The notes under the pieces: model-generated
Databases searched by the model: none
Told to the model about the DNA's origin: nothing
Seen by the model: only the letters and a program-made list of their open reading frames with translations
In this document: positions 45,851-53,879 of the stretch, piece by piece
Numbering within the stretch: position 1 is the first letter of the stretch
How the letters are laid out: each line of letters begins with the position of its first letter
Assembly: GCA_964601225.1 (NCBI GenBank)
Contig: CAZRMM010000009.1
Coordinates: 13,377 to 77,376 of the forward strand
Direction: 5' to 3'
From: CAYRGC01 sp964601225
GTDB lineage: Bacteria > Patescibacteriota > Gracilibacteria > Peribacterales > Peribacteraceae
Length of the DNA stretch: 64,000 nt
Position numbers and translations under genes: made by a program

Positions 45851-46465
45851 TTAACGGGAATAGAACTCGATGATCTGCCGCATATCCACGGCCTGCTCGG
45901 CATGGTCTGCGGTGGGAAGCATCGCGATCTCGATGGTGCGAGCCGATGAGTCCACCTTGAGCCAGTTGGGAGCCGTGTATTTCTCGTGAGCGGCGGCGAT
46001 CGTAGCAAGCGTCGGAGAATCCTTGGTCTGTTTGCGGATGGAAATCACCTGTCCGGGCTGGACGCGGTAAGACGGGATCGTGACGCGCTTGCCATCGACC
46101 ATGAAGAGGCCGTGACCGACGAACTGACGGGCCTGCGGGCGGGTCATCGCGAAACCGGCGCGGTAAATGACGTTATCAAGACGGCTCTCAAGGAGCATCT
46201 TGAAGTGGTCACCGGTCTGCCCCGGACGCTCCGTAGCCTCACGATAGAGACGCTGGAACTGGCGCTCGGAGAGGCCGTACATGTCGCGCGCCTTCTGCTT
46301 CTCAAGAAGCTGACGACCGAATTCGGAGAGTTTTCCCGTTTGTGCCTTGGGAGTCTTTCCGGGGCCATGTGGCTTACGCTGCACGATTTTGTCGTACTTG
46401 TCGGTACCGAAGAGGTTCATGCCGTGTCGGCGGCAGCGCTTTGCTTTGGGTCCGTTATTCTTCAT
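45851..46465 (-). CDS. rpsD: 30S ribosomal protein S4
   Basis: 204 residues. Primary rRNA-binding protein of the small subunit. It starts MKNNGPKAKRCRRHGMNLFG and contains the S4 domain RLDNVIYRAGFAMTRPQARQFVGHGLFMVDGKRV. The N-terminal cysteine cluster of zinc-type S4 is mostly absent (one Cys). The leader TTCTCCTCTT before ATG is pyrimidine-rich. Confidence 0.97.
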   Translation of the reverse strand: MKNNGPKAKRCRRHGMNLFGTDKYDKIVQRKPHGPGKTPKAQTGKLSEFGRQLLEKQKARDMYGLSERQFQRLYREATERPGQTGDHFKMLLESRLDNVIYRAGFAMTRPQARQFVGHGLFMVDGKRVTIPSYRVQPGQVISIRKQTKDSPTLATIAAAHEKYTAPNWLKVDSSARTIEIAMLPTADHAEQAVDMRQIIEFYSR

Positions 46466-46495
46466 AAGAGGAGAAAATGAGGCGAGAGAGGCAAA

Positions 46496-46981
46496 TTAGA
46501 CGCGTCGGCGACCGCGGGGGCGGCAACCGCCGTGGGGGATCGGCGTGACGTCGATGATCGCATCAAGATTCAGACCGGCGGCCTGAAGACCGCGAAGCGA
46601 TTGCTCGCGTCCGGGTCCAAGACCCTTCACCTCCACCGTGACGGATTCGATGCCGTACGGCTTCACCTTCATCGCGGCATTCTCGGCGGCAACCTTCGCG
46701 GCGTAGGGAGTCGACTTGCGCGCGCCCTTGAAACCCGAGGAACCGGCCGAACTCCAGCCAAGAACATTGCCGTCGTAATCGGTAAACGTAACGATCGTGT
46801 TGTTCTCGCCGGCATTGATGCACACACGCGCCTTGGGCACCGTTCGCTTCACCTTCTTGCGACGAACTGCTGGACCGGCTTCCTTCGCAGCATCGACGGC
46901 CGTGGTATCGGTCGCGTTGAGGAGCTGCTCCACCGTAGAGACGGAGGAAGCGGACTTCGGGGACGGTTCTGCTGGAGACAT
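46496..46981 (-). CDS. rpsK: 30S ribosomal protein S11 with N-terminal extension
   Basis: 161 residues, about 30 longer than usual. The first ~45 residues (MSPAEPSPKSASSVSTVEQL...) are a low-complexity extension. The conserved core begins near KARVCINAGENNTIVTFTDYDGNVLGWSSAGSSGFKGARKSTPYAA and ends PIPHGGCRPRGRRRV. S11 forms part of the platform near the mRNA exit and contacts the Shine-Dalgarno helix region, of interest given the weak SD use here. Confidence 0.96.
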   Translation of the reverse strand: MSPAEPSPKSASSVSTVEQLLNATDTTAVDAAKEAGPAVRRKKVKRTVPKARVCINAGENNTIVTFTDYDGNVLGWSSAGSSGFKGARKSTPYAAKVAAENAAMKVKPYGIESVTVEVKGLGPGREQSLRGLQAAGLNLDAIIDVTPIPHGGCRPRGRRRV

Positions 46982-47007
46982 AGAAGGGGAACGAATGGCA
47001 GGAAAAA

Positions 47008-47388
47008 TTAAGTCTTGGTGAGAACGGCGCGGCCGGAGGTACCGGTCTTCTTCTTACCGCGCTTCGTGCGGGCGTTTCGGCGCGAGGTCTGACCGCGTGC
47101 GGGGAGCTTCTTACGATGACGACCCCCTCTCCACGTTCCAATGTCCTGCAAGCGCTTCACGTCGAGCGACACCTTGCGAACGAGCTCGCCTTCCGTCAGC
47201 TCCTTCTCCACGCGACCGCGGATTCGGGCCTGATCGGCCTCGCTGAGGGCATCTGCCTTCGTATTCATATCAACGTTCAACTCGGAGAGGATGCGACGAC
47301 TCAAGGAACGACCGATTCCCTTCACGTACGTGAGGGAGATTTCGATACGCTTGTTGCCGGGGAGAACGACACCGGAGATACGGAACAT
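47008..47388 (-). CDS. rpsM: 30S ribosomal protein S13
   Basis: 126 residues. Head protein that contacts P-site tRNA and bridges to the large subunit. Diagnostic parts are GVVLPGNKRIEISLTYVKGIGRSLSRRIL, then DIGTWRGGRHRKKLPARGQTSRRNARTKRGKKKT. The basic C-terminal tail is complete. Order rpmJ-rpsM-rpsK is canonical. Confidence 0.97.
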   Translation of the reverse strand: MFRISGVVLPGNKRIEISLTYVKGIGRSLSRRILSELNVDMNTKADALSEADQARIRGRVEKELTEGELVRKVSLDVKRLQDIGTWRGGRHRKKLPARGQTSRRNARTKRGKKKTGTSGRAVLTKT

Positions 47389-47423
47389 AAAGCTGGGGAC
47401 TGGAAGAGAGAGCTAGAGGAGAA

Positions 47424-47537
47424 TTAACCCTGGCGCTGCTTGTGGCGCGGGTTCTTGCAGATAATGAATCGCTTGCGGCCCCGTACCACCTGACGGCAGT
47501 CGGCACAGCGCTTCTTGATGGACGGACGAACTTTCAT
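47424..47537 (-). CDS. rpmJ: 50S ribosomal protein L36
   Basis: 37 residues, starting MKVRPSIKKRCADCRQVVRG and ending with CKNPRHKQRQG. It has the zinc-ribbon ligands CxxC, C and H (the C+ form). Its ATG overlaps the stop of infA (ATGA), so the two are translationally coupled. Small basic protein needed for late large-subunit assembly. Confidence 0.95.
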   Translation of the reverse strand: MKVRPSIKKRCADCRQVVRGRKRFIICKNPRHKQRQG

Positions 47538-47839
47538 GCGGCTTGTTGGGCGGGGGCGGGTGAAGAAGAATCGGGAGAAGCGGGATTGGTGCCCGGCGTG
47601 AACGAACCTTGTGCCGGGAAGCGATAGACGATGCGACCTTTTTCCAGATCGTAGGGCGTCATTTCGACACGAACTCTGTCCCCCGGGAGAATGCGTACGC
47701 GGTGGACGCGCATGCGGCCCGCCAGGGTACAGTGCAGTTCATGACCCTTCGCCTGGTCGCTTGTGACTTTGACGCGGAACGTGGCATTGGGAAAGGCTTC
47801 TTCCACAACACCGATGAGTTCAATTACGTCCTTAGACAC
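47534..47839 (-). CDS. infA: Translation initiation factor IF-1 with C-terminal tail
   Basis: 101 residues; a typical IF-1 is ~72. The OB fold (1-~75) shows IELIGVVEEAFPNATFRVKV, CTLAGRMRVHRVRILPGDRVRVEMTPYDLEKGRIVYRF. The last 25 residues are a Pro/Ser/Ala-rich tail (PGTNPASPDSSSPAPAQQAA). It starts at a GTG after CTCTCT. It binds the A site of the 30S subunit during initiation. Overlaps rpmJ. Confidence 0.96.
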   Translation of the reverse strand: MSKDVIELIGVVEEAFPNATFRVKVTSDQAKGHELHCTLAGRMRVHRVRILPGDRVRVEMTPYDLEKGRIVYRFPAQGSFTPGTNPASPDSSSPAPAQQAA

Positions 47840-47937
47840 AGAGAGATCACAGAGAAACGAGGGGCCCGAGAGCCGAACGATCCTACTGAACGGCTACGGC
47901 TAGAGCAAGGCTTCGGGTCGTGGAAAGAGAGTTCAAC

Positions 47938-47992
47938 GTGAAAAATGTGTTGCTAATTTTACAAAATGTTATGAAATAATTACAGTAACCCC
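47938..47992 (-). promoter_or_regulatory. AT-rich tract upstream of infA, probable promoter region
   Basis: The 186-base gap between map and infA contains about 50 AT-rich bases in otherwise GC-rich DNA, including TTTTGTAAAATTAG on the minus strand. I cannot assign -35 and -10 boxes with standard spacing, but this is the largest spacer in the alpha-operon half and a likely internal promoter. Confidence 0.35.
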
Positions 47993-48025
47993 TCCCAGGG
48001 TCTGAGAAGAGGAAGAGGCGAATCT

Positions 48026-48793
48026 TTAGGCCAAAATCTCGTATCCTTCGTCCGTCACGAGCACGGTGTGTTCGAAGTGTGCAGAGAGCGAGCCGTCCGC
48101 GGTGGAAATCGTCCAACCATCGTCGTTATCGCGCATCGCCCCGCGCCCCATGGCGGTGATGGGCTCAATGGCAATGATCGTATGCGGCGGGAGCACCGGT
48201 CCGGTCCCCGCTTTTCCGACGTTGGGGATATCGGGGTACTGATGCAGATTTGTTCCCAGGCCATGACCGGTGAGACCGTGGACGCAGGAAAAGCCGTTGC
48301 GCTCGACGTGTTTTTGCACCGCATGAGAAAGATCGCCGATGCGGCGCCCCGGCGCCACGAGTGCGCACGCCATCTCCAGCGCTTCGGAACTGACACTCAG
48401 AAATTTTTTCACGTCGTCCGCAATGGCGCCGACGGGAACGGTGATGCAGGCATCGGTATTGAGACCATCGAGCAGAACTCCGCAATCGAGCGCGATGATG
48501 TCGCCTTCATCAAGCACGCGGCGACCGGGAATGCCGTGCACGCACTCGTCGTTCACGGACGTACAGAGCGTACCGGGGTATCCGCGGTATCCTTTGAACG
48601 CCGGTCGCGCACCTTCGTGATCGAGAATGAATTCCTCGGCGATACGATCGAGTTCGAGTGTCGTAACGCCGGGCTTCACGGCCTTCGCTGTGTATTCAAG
48701 ACAATCGGAAAGGATCTTCCCCGCTTTTCGCAAGGATGCTATTTCGGCCGGAGAGAAGGTCTGGAAGGAGGCGATGACGGGATCATAGATCAA
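48026..48793 (-). CDS. map: Methionine aminopeptidase, type I
   Basis: 255 residues from a TTG at 48793. The longer frame from 48883 would be translated from word-repeat intergenic sequence and is rejected. Removes the initiator Met from new proteins. Metal ligands are visible: Asp pair in ALDCGVLLDGLNTDA, His in GLTGHGLGTNLH, Glu in IAIEPI and the late Glu before GYEILA; the substrate His is in ECVHGIPG. Order adk-map-infA is canonical. Confidence 0.93.
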   Translation of the reverse strand: MIYDPVIASFQTFSPAEIASLRKAGKILSDCLEYTAKAVKPGVTTLELDRIAEEFILDHEGARPAFKGYRGYPGTLCTSVNDECVHGIPGRRVLDEGDIIALDCGVLLDGLNTDACITVPVGAIADDVKKFLSVSSEALEMACALVAPGRRIGDLSHAVQKHVERNGFSCVHGLTGHGLGTNLHQYPDIPNVGKAGTGPVLPPHTIIAIEPITAMGRGAMRDNDDGWTISTADGSLSAHFEHTVLVTDEGYEILA

Positions 48794-48886
48794 ACTTTGG
48801 CATCTGCAAAACAGAATCTTCACGTTCGGTGTCGGGTTGCGGGTATCGGGAAAAGATTCGTCACAATGAATGGATCTCGTCACCCG

Positions 48887-49450
48887 TCACTTCTGGGCGA
48901 TCTTCTTCATCTCCCCGTATACCTCGTCGACGGACTTCATGCCGTCGATCTCGGTGACGAGCCCGCGGGACTCGTAGTCCTTGATCACGGGCAGTGTCTT
49001 CTCAACGAACGTATTCATGCGGCGACGGATGATCGACTCGTCGGCATCATCGGCGCGACCCTCCGTCTTGGCGCGACCGAGGATGCGACGAACACCTTCT
49101 TCGGGATCGAGCTTGAGGTGAATGCAGCGGAACCCGCGTCCGGACTCGGAGAGGATCCTGTCGAAGCTCTTCTGCTGATCACCATCGCGCGGGATGCCGT
49201 CGAAGAGAATTTTTTGATTCTTCGGACGGGCGCCGATCGCCGTCTTCACCACCTCCATGATGATCTCGAACGGCACGAGTTTGCCGATGTCGATGTAGCT
49301 CTTCACGGTCTTCCCGAGCTCGGTGCCCGACGCGGCGATTTTGCGGAGCTCACCGCCGGCCTCGAAGATGTCGTAGCCGAACTCGGCCGCGAGCTTTTTC
49401 GCCTGCGTTCCTTTACCGGAGCCTTGGATGCCGAAGAGGACGAGGTCCAT
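48887..49450 (-). CDS. adk: Adenylate kinase
   Basis: 187 residues, the short form without a zinc LID. Converts ATP + AMP to 2 ADP. The P loop is FGIQGSGKGTQA; the AMP region FEAGGELRKIA and FDGIPRDGDQQ are present, and the LID is reduced around RAKTEGRADDADESIIRRR. The TSGDxLR motif reads EAGGELR, so the usual Ser is replaced. It sits between secY and map as in many spc operons. Confidence 0.95.
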   Translation of the reverse strand: MDLVLFGIQGSGKGTQAKKLAAEFGYDIFEAGGELRKIAASGTELGKTVKSYIDIGKLVPFEIIMEVVKTAIGARPKNQKILFDGIPRDGDQQKSFDRILSESGRGFRCIHLKLDPEEGVRRILGRAKTEGRADDADESIIRRRMNTFVEKTLPVIKDYESRGLVTEIDGMKSVDEVYGEMKKIAQK

Positions 49451-49470
49451 GGAGAGGGAGGAAAAATCAA

Positions 49471-49560
49471 TGACCGGATACCGAAGAGTCCAACGATACC
49501 GACGATACCGAGGAACGGAGATCCTTGGAATCCCGGGTATCCTTGGAATCGTCGGAATCC
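49471..49560. repeat. Word-repeat hairpin between secY and adk
   Basis: Built from repeats of GATACCGA/AACGATACCG on one side and CCTTGGAATC/GTCGGAATCC on the other, which pair imperfectly across the middle. Its right edge touches the secY stop codon exactly. No T-run. It has the same architecture as 28025, 30272 and 42194. Confidence 0.65.
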
Positions 49561-50847
49561 TTAGACGAGCTTCTCGTAGTCATGCGCCAGCATCTGCGCG
49601 TTGGCGATGCGGATGAGCTCCATCACGACGCCGACGATGATGATCATGCCGGAGCCGGAGATGAGAAGATCCTGGGAGCCGAGCGCGGAGTACTTCGAGA
49701 AGAGAAGCGGGATGATCGCAACGACGGCGAGGAAAATGCCTCCCCAAAGATTGAGGAGATTGCTCGTGCGCTCAAGGACCTTGGCCGTCTGCGGACCGGG
49801 GCGAACACCCGGAATGAAACCGCCGCGCTTTTGGATGGTTTCGGCGAGCTCCGTCGGTTTGAAAGTGACCGACACGTAGAAGAAATTAAAGAGAACGACG
49901 AGGACGAAGTAGATCACGAGGTACGTGATGCTGATGTTCTGCGTGCTCAGGTACGTGGTGATGAAGTTCACGAGGCCGGCGAAGCGCGGAGCGGTCTGGA
50001 GGAACTGCGCGAGGATCGACGGGAGCGTGATGAGCGAGACGGCGAAGATGATCGGGATCATGCCCGCCTGGTTCAGGCGCACGGGGATGTTGCCCTGCAC
50101 GCCGCGACCGGCACCCTGGTTAGCGTAGGTGATCGGGATGAGACGATGCGCGTCCGTAAAGAGGACGACGGCGATGAGAAGCAGGATCGAGATCGCACCG
50201 AAGAGCGCGAGAGCGCTGCCACCCTGGCCGGCGGAGATAATGGCGCCGAAGCGGGTAGGTACGGCGGCGACGATGCCCGTGAAAATGATCATCGAGGTAC
50301 CGTTGCCGATCCCCTTTTCCGTCAGGATTTCACCGAGCCACATGAGGAAAATGGAGCCGGCGGAGACATAGAGCATCGGGAGGAGCACGCCCGGGAAGGA
50401 CGTGTCGACAAGGTTGACGCCGCCGCGGTTGAGGAGAAGCAGGAAGCCGTAACTCTGGAGGAAAGCGAGCGGAAGGCTGATCCAGCGCATGTAACGATTG
50501 AGTTCCTGTTGCCCCTGAGCGCCCTCTTTGGAAAGTGCCTCGAGTTTCGGGAAGATTACAGAGCAAAGCTGAATGATGATGGACGCGTTGATGTACGGCG
50601 AAAGGCCGAGCATCACGAGGGAGAAGTGATCAAGACCGCCGCCCGTGAGCGCGGAAAAGATTCCCAAGGCGCCACCGGCATTCGACCGCGTGTTGAGATA
50701 TTGCGAGAGAGCGTTGGGATCGACGCCCGGAACGGTAACGTGAGCGACGACGCGATAAATCAACAGCAAGCCGACGGTCCAGAGGATGCGCGTGCGCAGA
50801 TCCTCCGAGCGCCAGAGGTGCCTGAGATACGTGAGCACTTCGGACAT
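49561..50847 (-). CDS. secY: Protein translocase subunit SecY
   Basis: 428 residues with ten predicted membrane helices. Forms the channel for protein export and membrane insertion with SecE. Typical segments are IPGVDPNALSQYLNTRSNAGGALGIFSALTGGGLDHFSLVMLGLSPYINASIIIQL and QKRGGFIPGVRPGPQTAKVLERT. The many secreted proteins in this window depend on it. rplO lies 6 bases upstream and the L15-SecY-Adk order is kept. Confidence 0.97.
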   Translation of the reverse strand: MSEVLTYLRHLWRSEDLRTRILWTVGLLLIYRVVAHVTVPGVDPNALSQYLNTRSNAGGALGIFSALTGGGLDHFSLVMLGLSPYINASIIIQLCSVIFPKLEALSKEGAQGQQELNRYMRWISLPLAFLQSYGFLLLLNRGGVNLVDTSFPGVLLPMLYVSAGSIFLMWLGEILTEKGIGNGTSMIIFTGIVAAVPTRFGAIISAGQGGSALALFGAISILLLIAVVLFTDAHRLIPITYANQGAGRGVQGNIPVRLNQAGMIPIIFAVSLITLPSILAQFLQTAPRFAGLVNFITTYLSTQNISITYLVIYFVLVVLFNFFYVSVTFKPTELAETIQKRGGFIPGVRPGPQTAKVLERTSNLLNLWGGIFLAVVAIIPLLFSKYSALGSQDLLISGSGMIIIVGVVMELIRIANAQMLAHDYEKLV

Positions 50848-50853
50848 GGTGGT

Positions 50854-51294
50854 TTAGCGGGGAACGGTGACGGAGCCGCCGGCCTTCTCGAGAGCCTTTT
50901 TGGCCCCCTCGGACACGGCATCTACGGTGAGCGTGAACTTCTTGCTGAGCTTGCCCTCGCCGAGGATCTTCACCTTGCGGTTGCCCTGGACGACGCCGGC
51001 CGCGCGGAGCGCCGCAACGTCGTAGGAGCCGGCCTCGAGCATCTCCTCGAGCACACCGACATTGATCGCTTCAAATTCCTTGCGACGGGGCTGCTTGAAG
51101 CCGCCAAGCTTGGGCTGGCGGACGATGAGCGGAACCTGGCCGCCTTCGAAGCCGAACTTACGCCCCTTACCGACGCGGGACTGCTGGCCCTTCGTACCGC
51201 GGCCACCGGTGGTGCCGCCGCCTGCGGAGTTACCGCGTGCGACGCGCTTGCGCTTCTTGCGGGAATGGGGGTTGGGAGCGATCGAGTGCAACAT
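50854..51294 (-). CDS. rplO: 50S ribosomal protein L15
   Basis: 146 residues from the ATG at 51294, where the family start MLHSIAPNPHSRKKRKRVARG begins; upstream codons are not conserved. The Gly-rich loop GGGTTGGRGTKGQQSR and GFEGGQVPLIVRQPKLGGF are diagnostic. In most bacteria L15 follows S5 and L30; here 6.6 kb of unrelated genes intervene and L30 is missing. It therefore needs its own promoter, probably in the 206-base gap shared with the divergent CAP gene. Confidence 0.96.
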   Translation of the reverse strand: MLHSIAPNPHSRKKRKRVARGNSAGGGTTGGRGTKGQQSRVGKGRKFGFEGGQVPLIVRQPKLGGFKQPRRKEFEAINVGVLEEMLEAGSYDVAALRAAGVVQGNRKVKILGEGKLSKKFTLTVDAVSEGAKKALEKAGGSVTVPR

Positions 51295-51500
51295 AGGTAA
51301 GGAGGGTATCAGGGCGACCAGGAGAACAAAAGATGTCCTCGGAACAAAATCTCCCCGCAGGGAGAGGCGCCGAGTGTAGCGGCGCCGTGCCGAGAGGTCA
51401 AAGGGAACGGACGCCGGATTGTCGCCCGTCACGCGCAAAAAAACCGCGTCAAAACGCCGTTCTCTTGCGCCCGTTCGTTGGCCCCCGGATACTCGTACTC

Positions 51501-52205
51501 ATGATGAATCTGTCGTCCGTTCTTCTCGGAACACTCCTTTTGGGCCAAATAATGAGCTCAAAGCCGTTCTTGATGCCCCTGACACGCAGCCGTTCCTCCT
51601 CATCGGCATCCGTTGCGTCGAGCATTTCGTCTTCCTCCTCGTCTCCGGCAATCGACGCGACATCATCCCGGGCTTCCTCATCGCGCAAGGCACTCCCCGT
51701 TCTCACGGCTCCCGCCATCAACAAAGTGACTCCTTCGTCAAAAGCTCCCACGGCCCCGCTCAGCCCCAAACCGAACCCAGCGACGGTCCGCAGCGACCTC
51801 GACCGTGCACGGGCCGATGCTCTCGATCTTGTGAACGCGGAAAGGGCACTGCTGGGGATTGCCCCGTTGCGATACAACGCCCTTCTTGAGCAAGCAGCAC
51901 AGGCGCATGCGGACGATATGGCGGCTCGCCAATACTTTGCGCACGTCACGCCGGATGGAAAAAGTCCGTTGGACCGTATTACGGCGACGGGCTATTTCAA
52001 TCCACCCTGCGCGGATTGCCTGTATTCCACGGCGTACGCCGAGAATATCGGAAAGGCGCAGCGCACGCCGAGCGAAATCGTCAAGGCTTGGATGCACTCG
52101 GACGAGCACCGTAAGAACATCCTGAACCGCGACCTTACGGAAACGGGCTTGGGATACGCGAGCGGGAATTGGGTACAGGTTTTTGGATCGGTGAAAGTGA
52201 AGTAG
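51501..52205 (+). CDS. CAP/SCP-domain secreted protein
   Basis: 234 residues from the ATG at 51501, opening a signal peptide (MMNLSSVLLGTLLLGQIM). A Ser/Ala/Pro-rich linker (~25-95) leads to a YkwD-type CAP domain (~105-234): LVNAERALLGIAPLRYNALLEQAAQAHADDMAARQYFAHVTPDGKSPLDRI, then AENIGKAQRTPSEIVKAWMHSDEHRKNIL. The conserved His/Glu set is visible (FAHV, AENI, SDEHR). CAP proteins are extracellular with varied roles. It is divergent from rplO within the interruption of the ribosomal operon. Confidence 0.88.
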   Translation: MMNLSSVLLGTLLLGQIMSSKPFLMPLTRSRSSSSASVASSISSSSSSPAIDATSSRASSSRKALPVLTAPAINKVTPSSKAPTAPLSPKPNPATVRSDLDRARADALDLVNAERALLGIAPLRYNALLEQAAQAHADDMAARQYFAHVTPDGKSPLDRITATGYFNPPCADCLYSTAYAENIGKAQRTPSEIVKAWMHSDEHRKNILNRDLTETGLGYASGNWVQVFGSVKVK

Positions 52206-52236
52206 AATGAAGCCTTTTTCCATTTCACCATTCATT

Positions 52237-52473
52237 ATGCGAAACACCCCTGACACCGGAGAAAAGAACTTTCAGCGGCTCGAAGCCGTGCAGAGAGCGT
52301 TCAGCGGAACACGGTTACCGGAAAGCGTCTCTGTCGGAAAACTGACGGAGATCGCCATCTTGGCCTATGAGCCGGGTTCCGTATCCGCTCTCGCCGCAAG
52401 CGAGCTGCAAATGCTCCAGCCATACCGTGCGACGATTTTTGCTCTTTTTGACGAAATGGAGACCGCATCTTGA
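52237..52473 (+). CDS. Small hypothetical protein
   Basis: 78 residues from the ATG at 52237, preceded by the C/T-rich stretch CCATTTCACCATTCATT; an ATG at 52207 is possible. Probably helical (KNFQRLEAVQRAF; VSALAASELQMLQPYRATIFALFDEM). No family recognised. It lies directly between the CAP gene and the left end of the insertion sequence. Confidence 0.5.
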   Translation: MRNTPDTGEKNFQRLEAVQRAFSGTRLPESVSVGKLTEIAILAYEPGSVSALAASELQMLQPYRATIFALFDEMETAS

Positions 52474-52526
52474 TTACGCTGACTGTCTGCTCCAAACAAG
52501 AAATGAAGCGGCTCATCTGAAAATTT

Positions 52527-53243
52527 TTGGGGCTGACATAGATAACTCCCATTTTCTACTATGTCAGTCATGCAGCTTCGGAGAAGCAAGCTCTCTCAAC
52601 GACAGATCAGCGAGCTGATGAAATTGTTCGTCGCAGGGACGACAGCACGGGCAACCGCGGAAGTCGTGGGTGTGAATCGCAACACGGCCATCCTGTTCTT
52701 TCAGCGATGTAGAAAAGCCATTGCCGCCCATCAAGAGCGTCAGTGGCCTTTCTACGGCGAAGTGGAGGTGGATGAGAGTTATTTCGGTGGCAGGCGGAAA
52801 AAAAAGCATAGCAGGGGTGCCGCCGGTAAGGTGCCTGTTTTTGGCATCCTGAAACGTGGCGGGAAGGTCTATGCCCAAGCCATCGAGAACGCCAAAGCCA
52901 AGACGATCGTACCCATCATCAAACAGAAAGTAACACCGGACAGTACGTCTACAGCGACACATTCAAGAGTTACAACAGCCTGCACGTCGAGGGCTACCAC
53001 CACGTACGCATCAATCATTCCCAGACGTTCGCCACGTCGAAACGCAACCACATCAATGGGATCGAGAACTTCTGGAGCCTGGCTAAACGTCACCTGCGGA
53101 AGTTCAACGGTATCCCGAAAGAGACCTTCCATCTGTATCTAAAAGAGTGTGAATGGAGGTTTAACTGTCGGACGAACCTTGAAATGCTCAAATCCTTGCG
53201 GAAAATCCTACGTTTGTATTAGCCTTTCCTATGTCAGCCCCAA
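52527..53243 (+). mobile_element. IS1595-type insertion sequence
   Basis: 717 bases bounded by perfect 15-base terminal inverted repeats (TTGGGGCTGACATAG and its complement at 53229-53243). It encodes one IS1595-like transposase, which is frameshifted. I find no 8-base target duplication in the immediate flanks, so it may be old or rearranged at one end. Confidence 0.85.
52561..53222 (+). pseudogene. IS1595-family transposase, frameshifted
   Basis: The first ~125 codons read MSVMQLRRSKLSQRQISELM (helix-turn-helix start) through GEVEVDESYFGGRRKKK (first catalytic Asp) to KQKVTPDS. Near 52945 the frame shifts by one base. The other frame continues as VYSDTFKSYNSLHVEGYHH (second Asp), KRNHINGIENFWSLAKRHL (the family NGIENFW site) and ends KILRLY with a TAG. 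The A8 run at about 52798 is not where the shift occurs, so programmed frameshifting is unlikely. Inactive unless the indel is a sequencing error. Confidence 0.88.
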
Positions 53244-53307
53244 GCACAATTCAAAAATTGTGGGAGGATACGAAATAATGAGGGACACCTACCTGAACCT
53301 ACCATCC

Positions 53308-53808
53308 CTATGCGGGATAGTCTTCTTGTCTTGAAGGTCCATCGAAGAACAGCCTGCCCCCACGTTTGACAATCTTCAGCTTGTGCTCAAGCCTGAGAAG
53401 TACGATCATTTTCTCCAGGATAAGCCTAACTTCCTTATCTTGCTGGTCTGTCGTTTGAATTTGATAATATTCCTTGAAATGTTCAACATTGTCTGTCGAC
53501 TGTATCCTCTTGTCCAGAGCAAGCTTAGCGCGAATAAGCGCAACAAAACGAGCTGAGTTTCTCGCTGTCGCGAAACCGTATGGTACCAATCTTTTCCACT
53601 CTAGTACCATTTCTTGAGCAATGGACACTAAAAAATCCTCCCTTTCGGGCGACACACCCTGCAGGGCAGCAATGCGCCTTAAAAGTAAATCAAGCTCCTG
53701 GCGCATGTTTTCGCCAGCTTGTTGCAAGAGAGTAAGTGCTTTTGAGGACTGAGGAGACTTTTCGGCGGTCTCAATCCATCTCCGAAGACCGTCCATCCTA
53801 TCATCCAT
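53308..53808 (-). CDS. Hypothetical coiled-coil protein
   Basis: 166 residues, no signal peptide. Strongly helical with coiled-coil character (LRRWIETAEKSPQSSKALTLLQQAGENMRQELDLLLRRIAAL; KEVRLILEKMIVLLRLEHKLKIVKRGG). Composition is less GC-rich than the neighbours. Possibly cargo acquired with the insertion sequence next to it. No family recognised. Confidence 0.6.
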   Translation of the reverse strand: MDDRMDGLRRWIETAEKSPQSSKALTLLQQAGENMRQELDLLLRRIAALQGVSPEREDFLVSIAQEMVLEWKRLVPYGFATARNSARFVALIRAKLALDKRIQSTDNVEHFKEYYQIQTTDQQDKEVRLILEKMIVLLRLEHKLKIVKRGGRLFFDGPSRQEDYPA

Positions 53809-53838
53809 AATGTGAAAAATTTATGCTTTTTCCCCATA

Positions 53839-53866
53839 TTTGTCAATATTACAAAATATGATATAA
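53839..53866 (+). promoter_or_regulatory. Sigma-70-type promoter of the SLH-CAP gene
   Basis: TTGTCA at 53839-53844 and a perfect TATAAT at 53861-53866 are 16 bases apart in an AT-rich tract. Expected start about 53873, only ~7 bases before the ATG at 53880, so the transcript would be nearly leaderless. Confidence 0.7.
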
Positions 53867-53879
53867 TATCAGCAAACAC

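Noticed and set aside
48794..48883. N-terminal 30-codon extension of methionine aminopeptidase
   Set aside because: The bases are the GGGTTGCGGGTATCGGG-type intergenic word repeat and the family normally starts where the TTG at 48793 does.
52798..52806. Programmed frameshift at the A-run in the transposase
   Set aside because: The frame is unchanged after the A-run; the shift occurs about 140 bases later with no slippery sequence.
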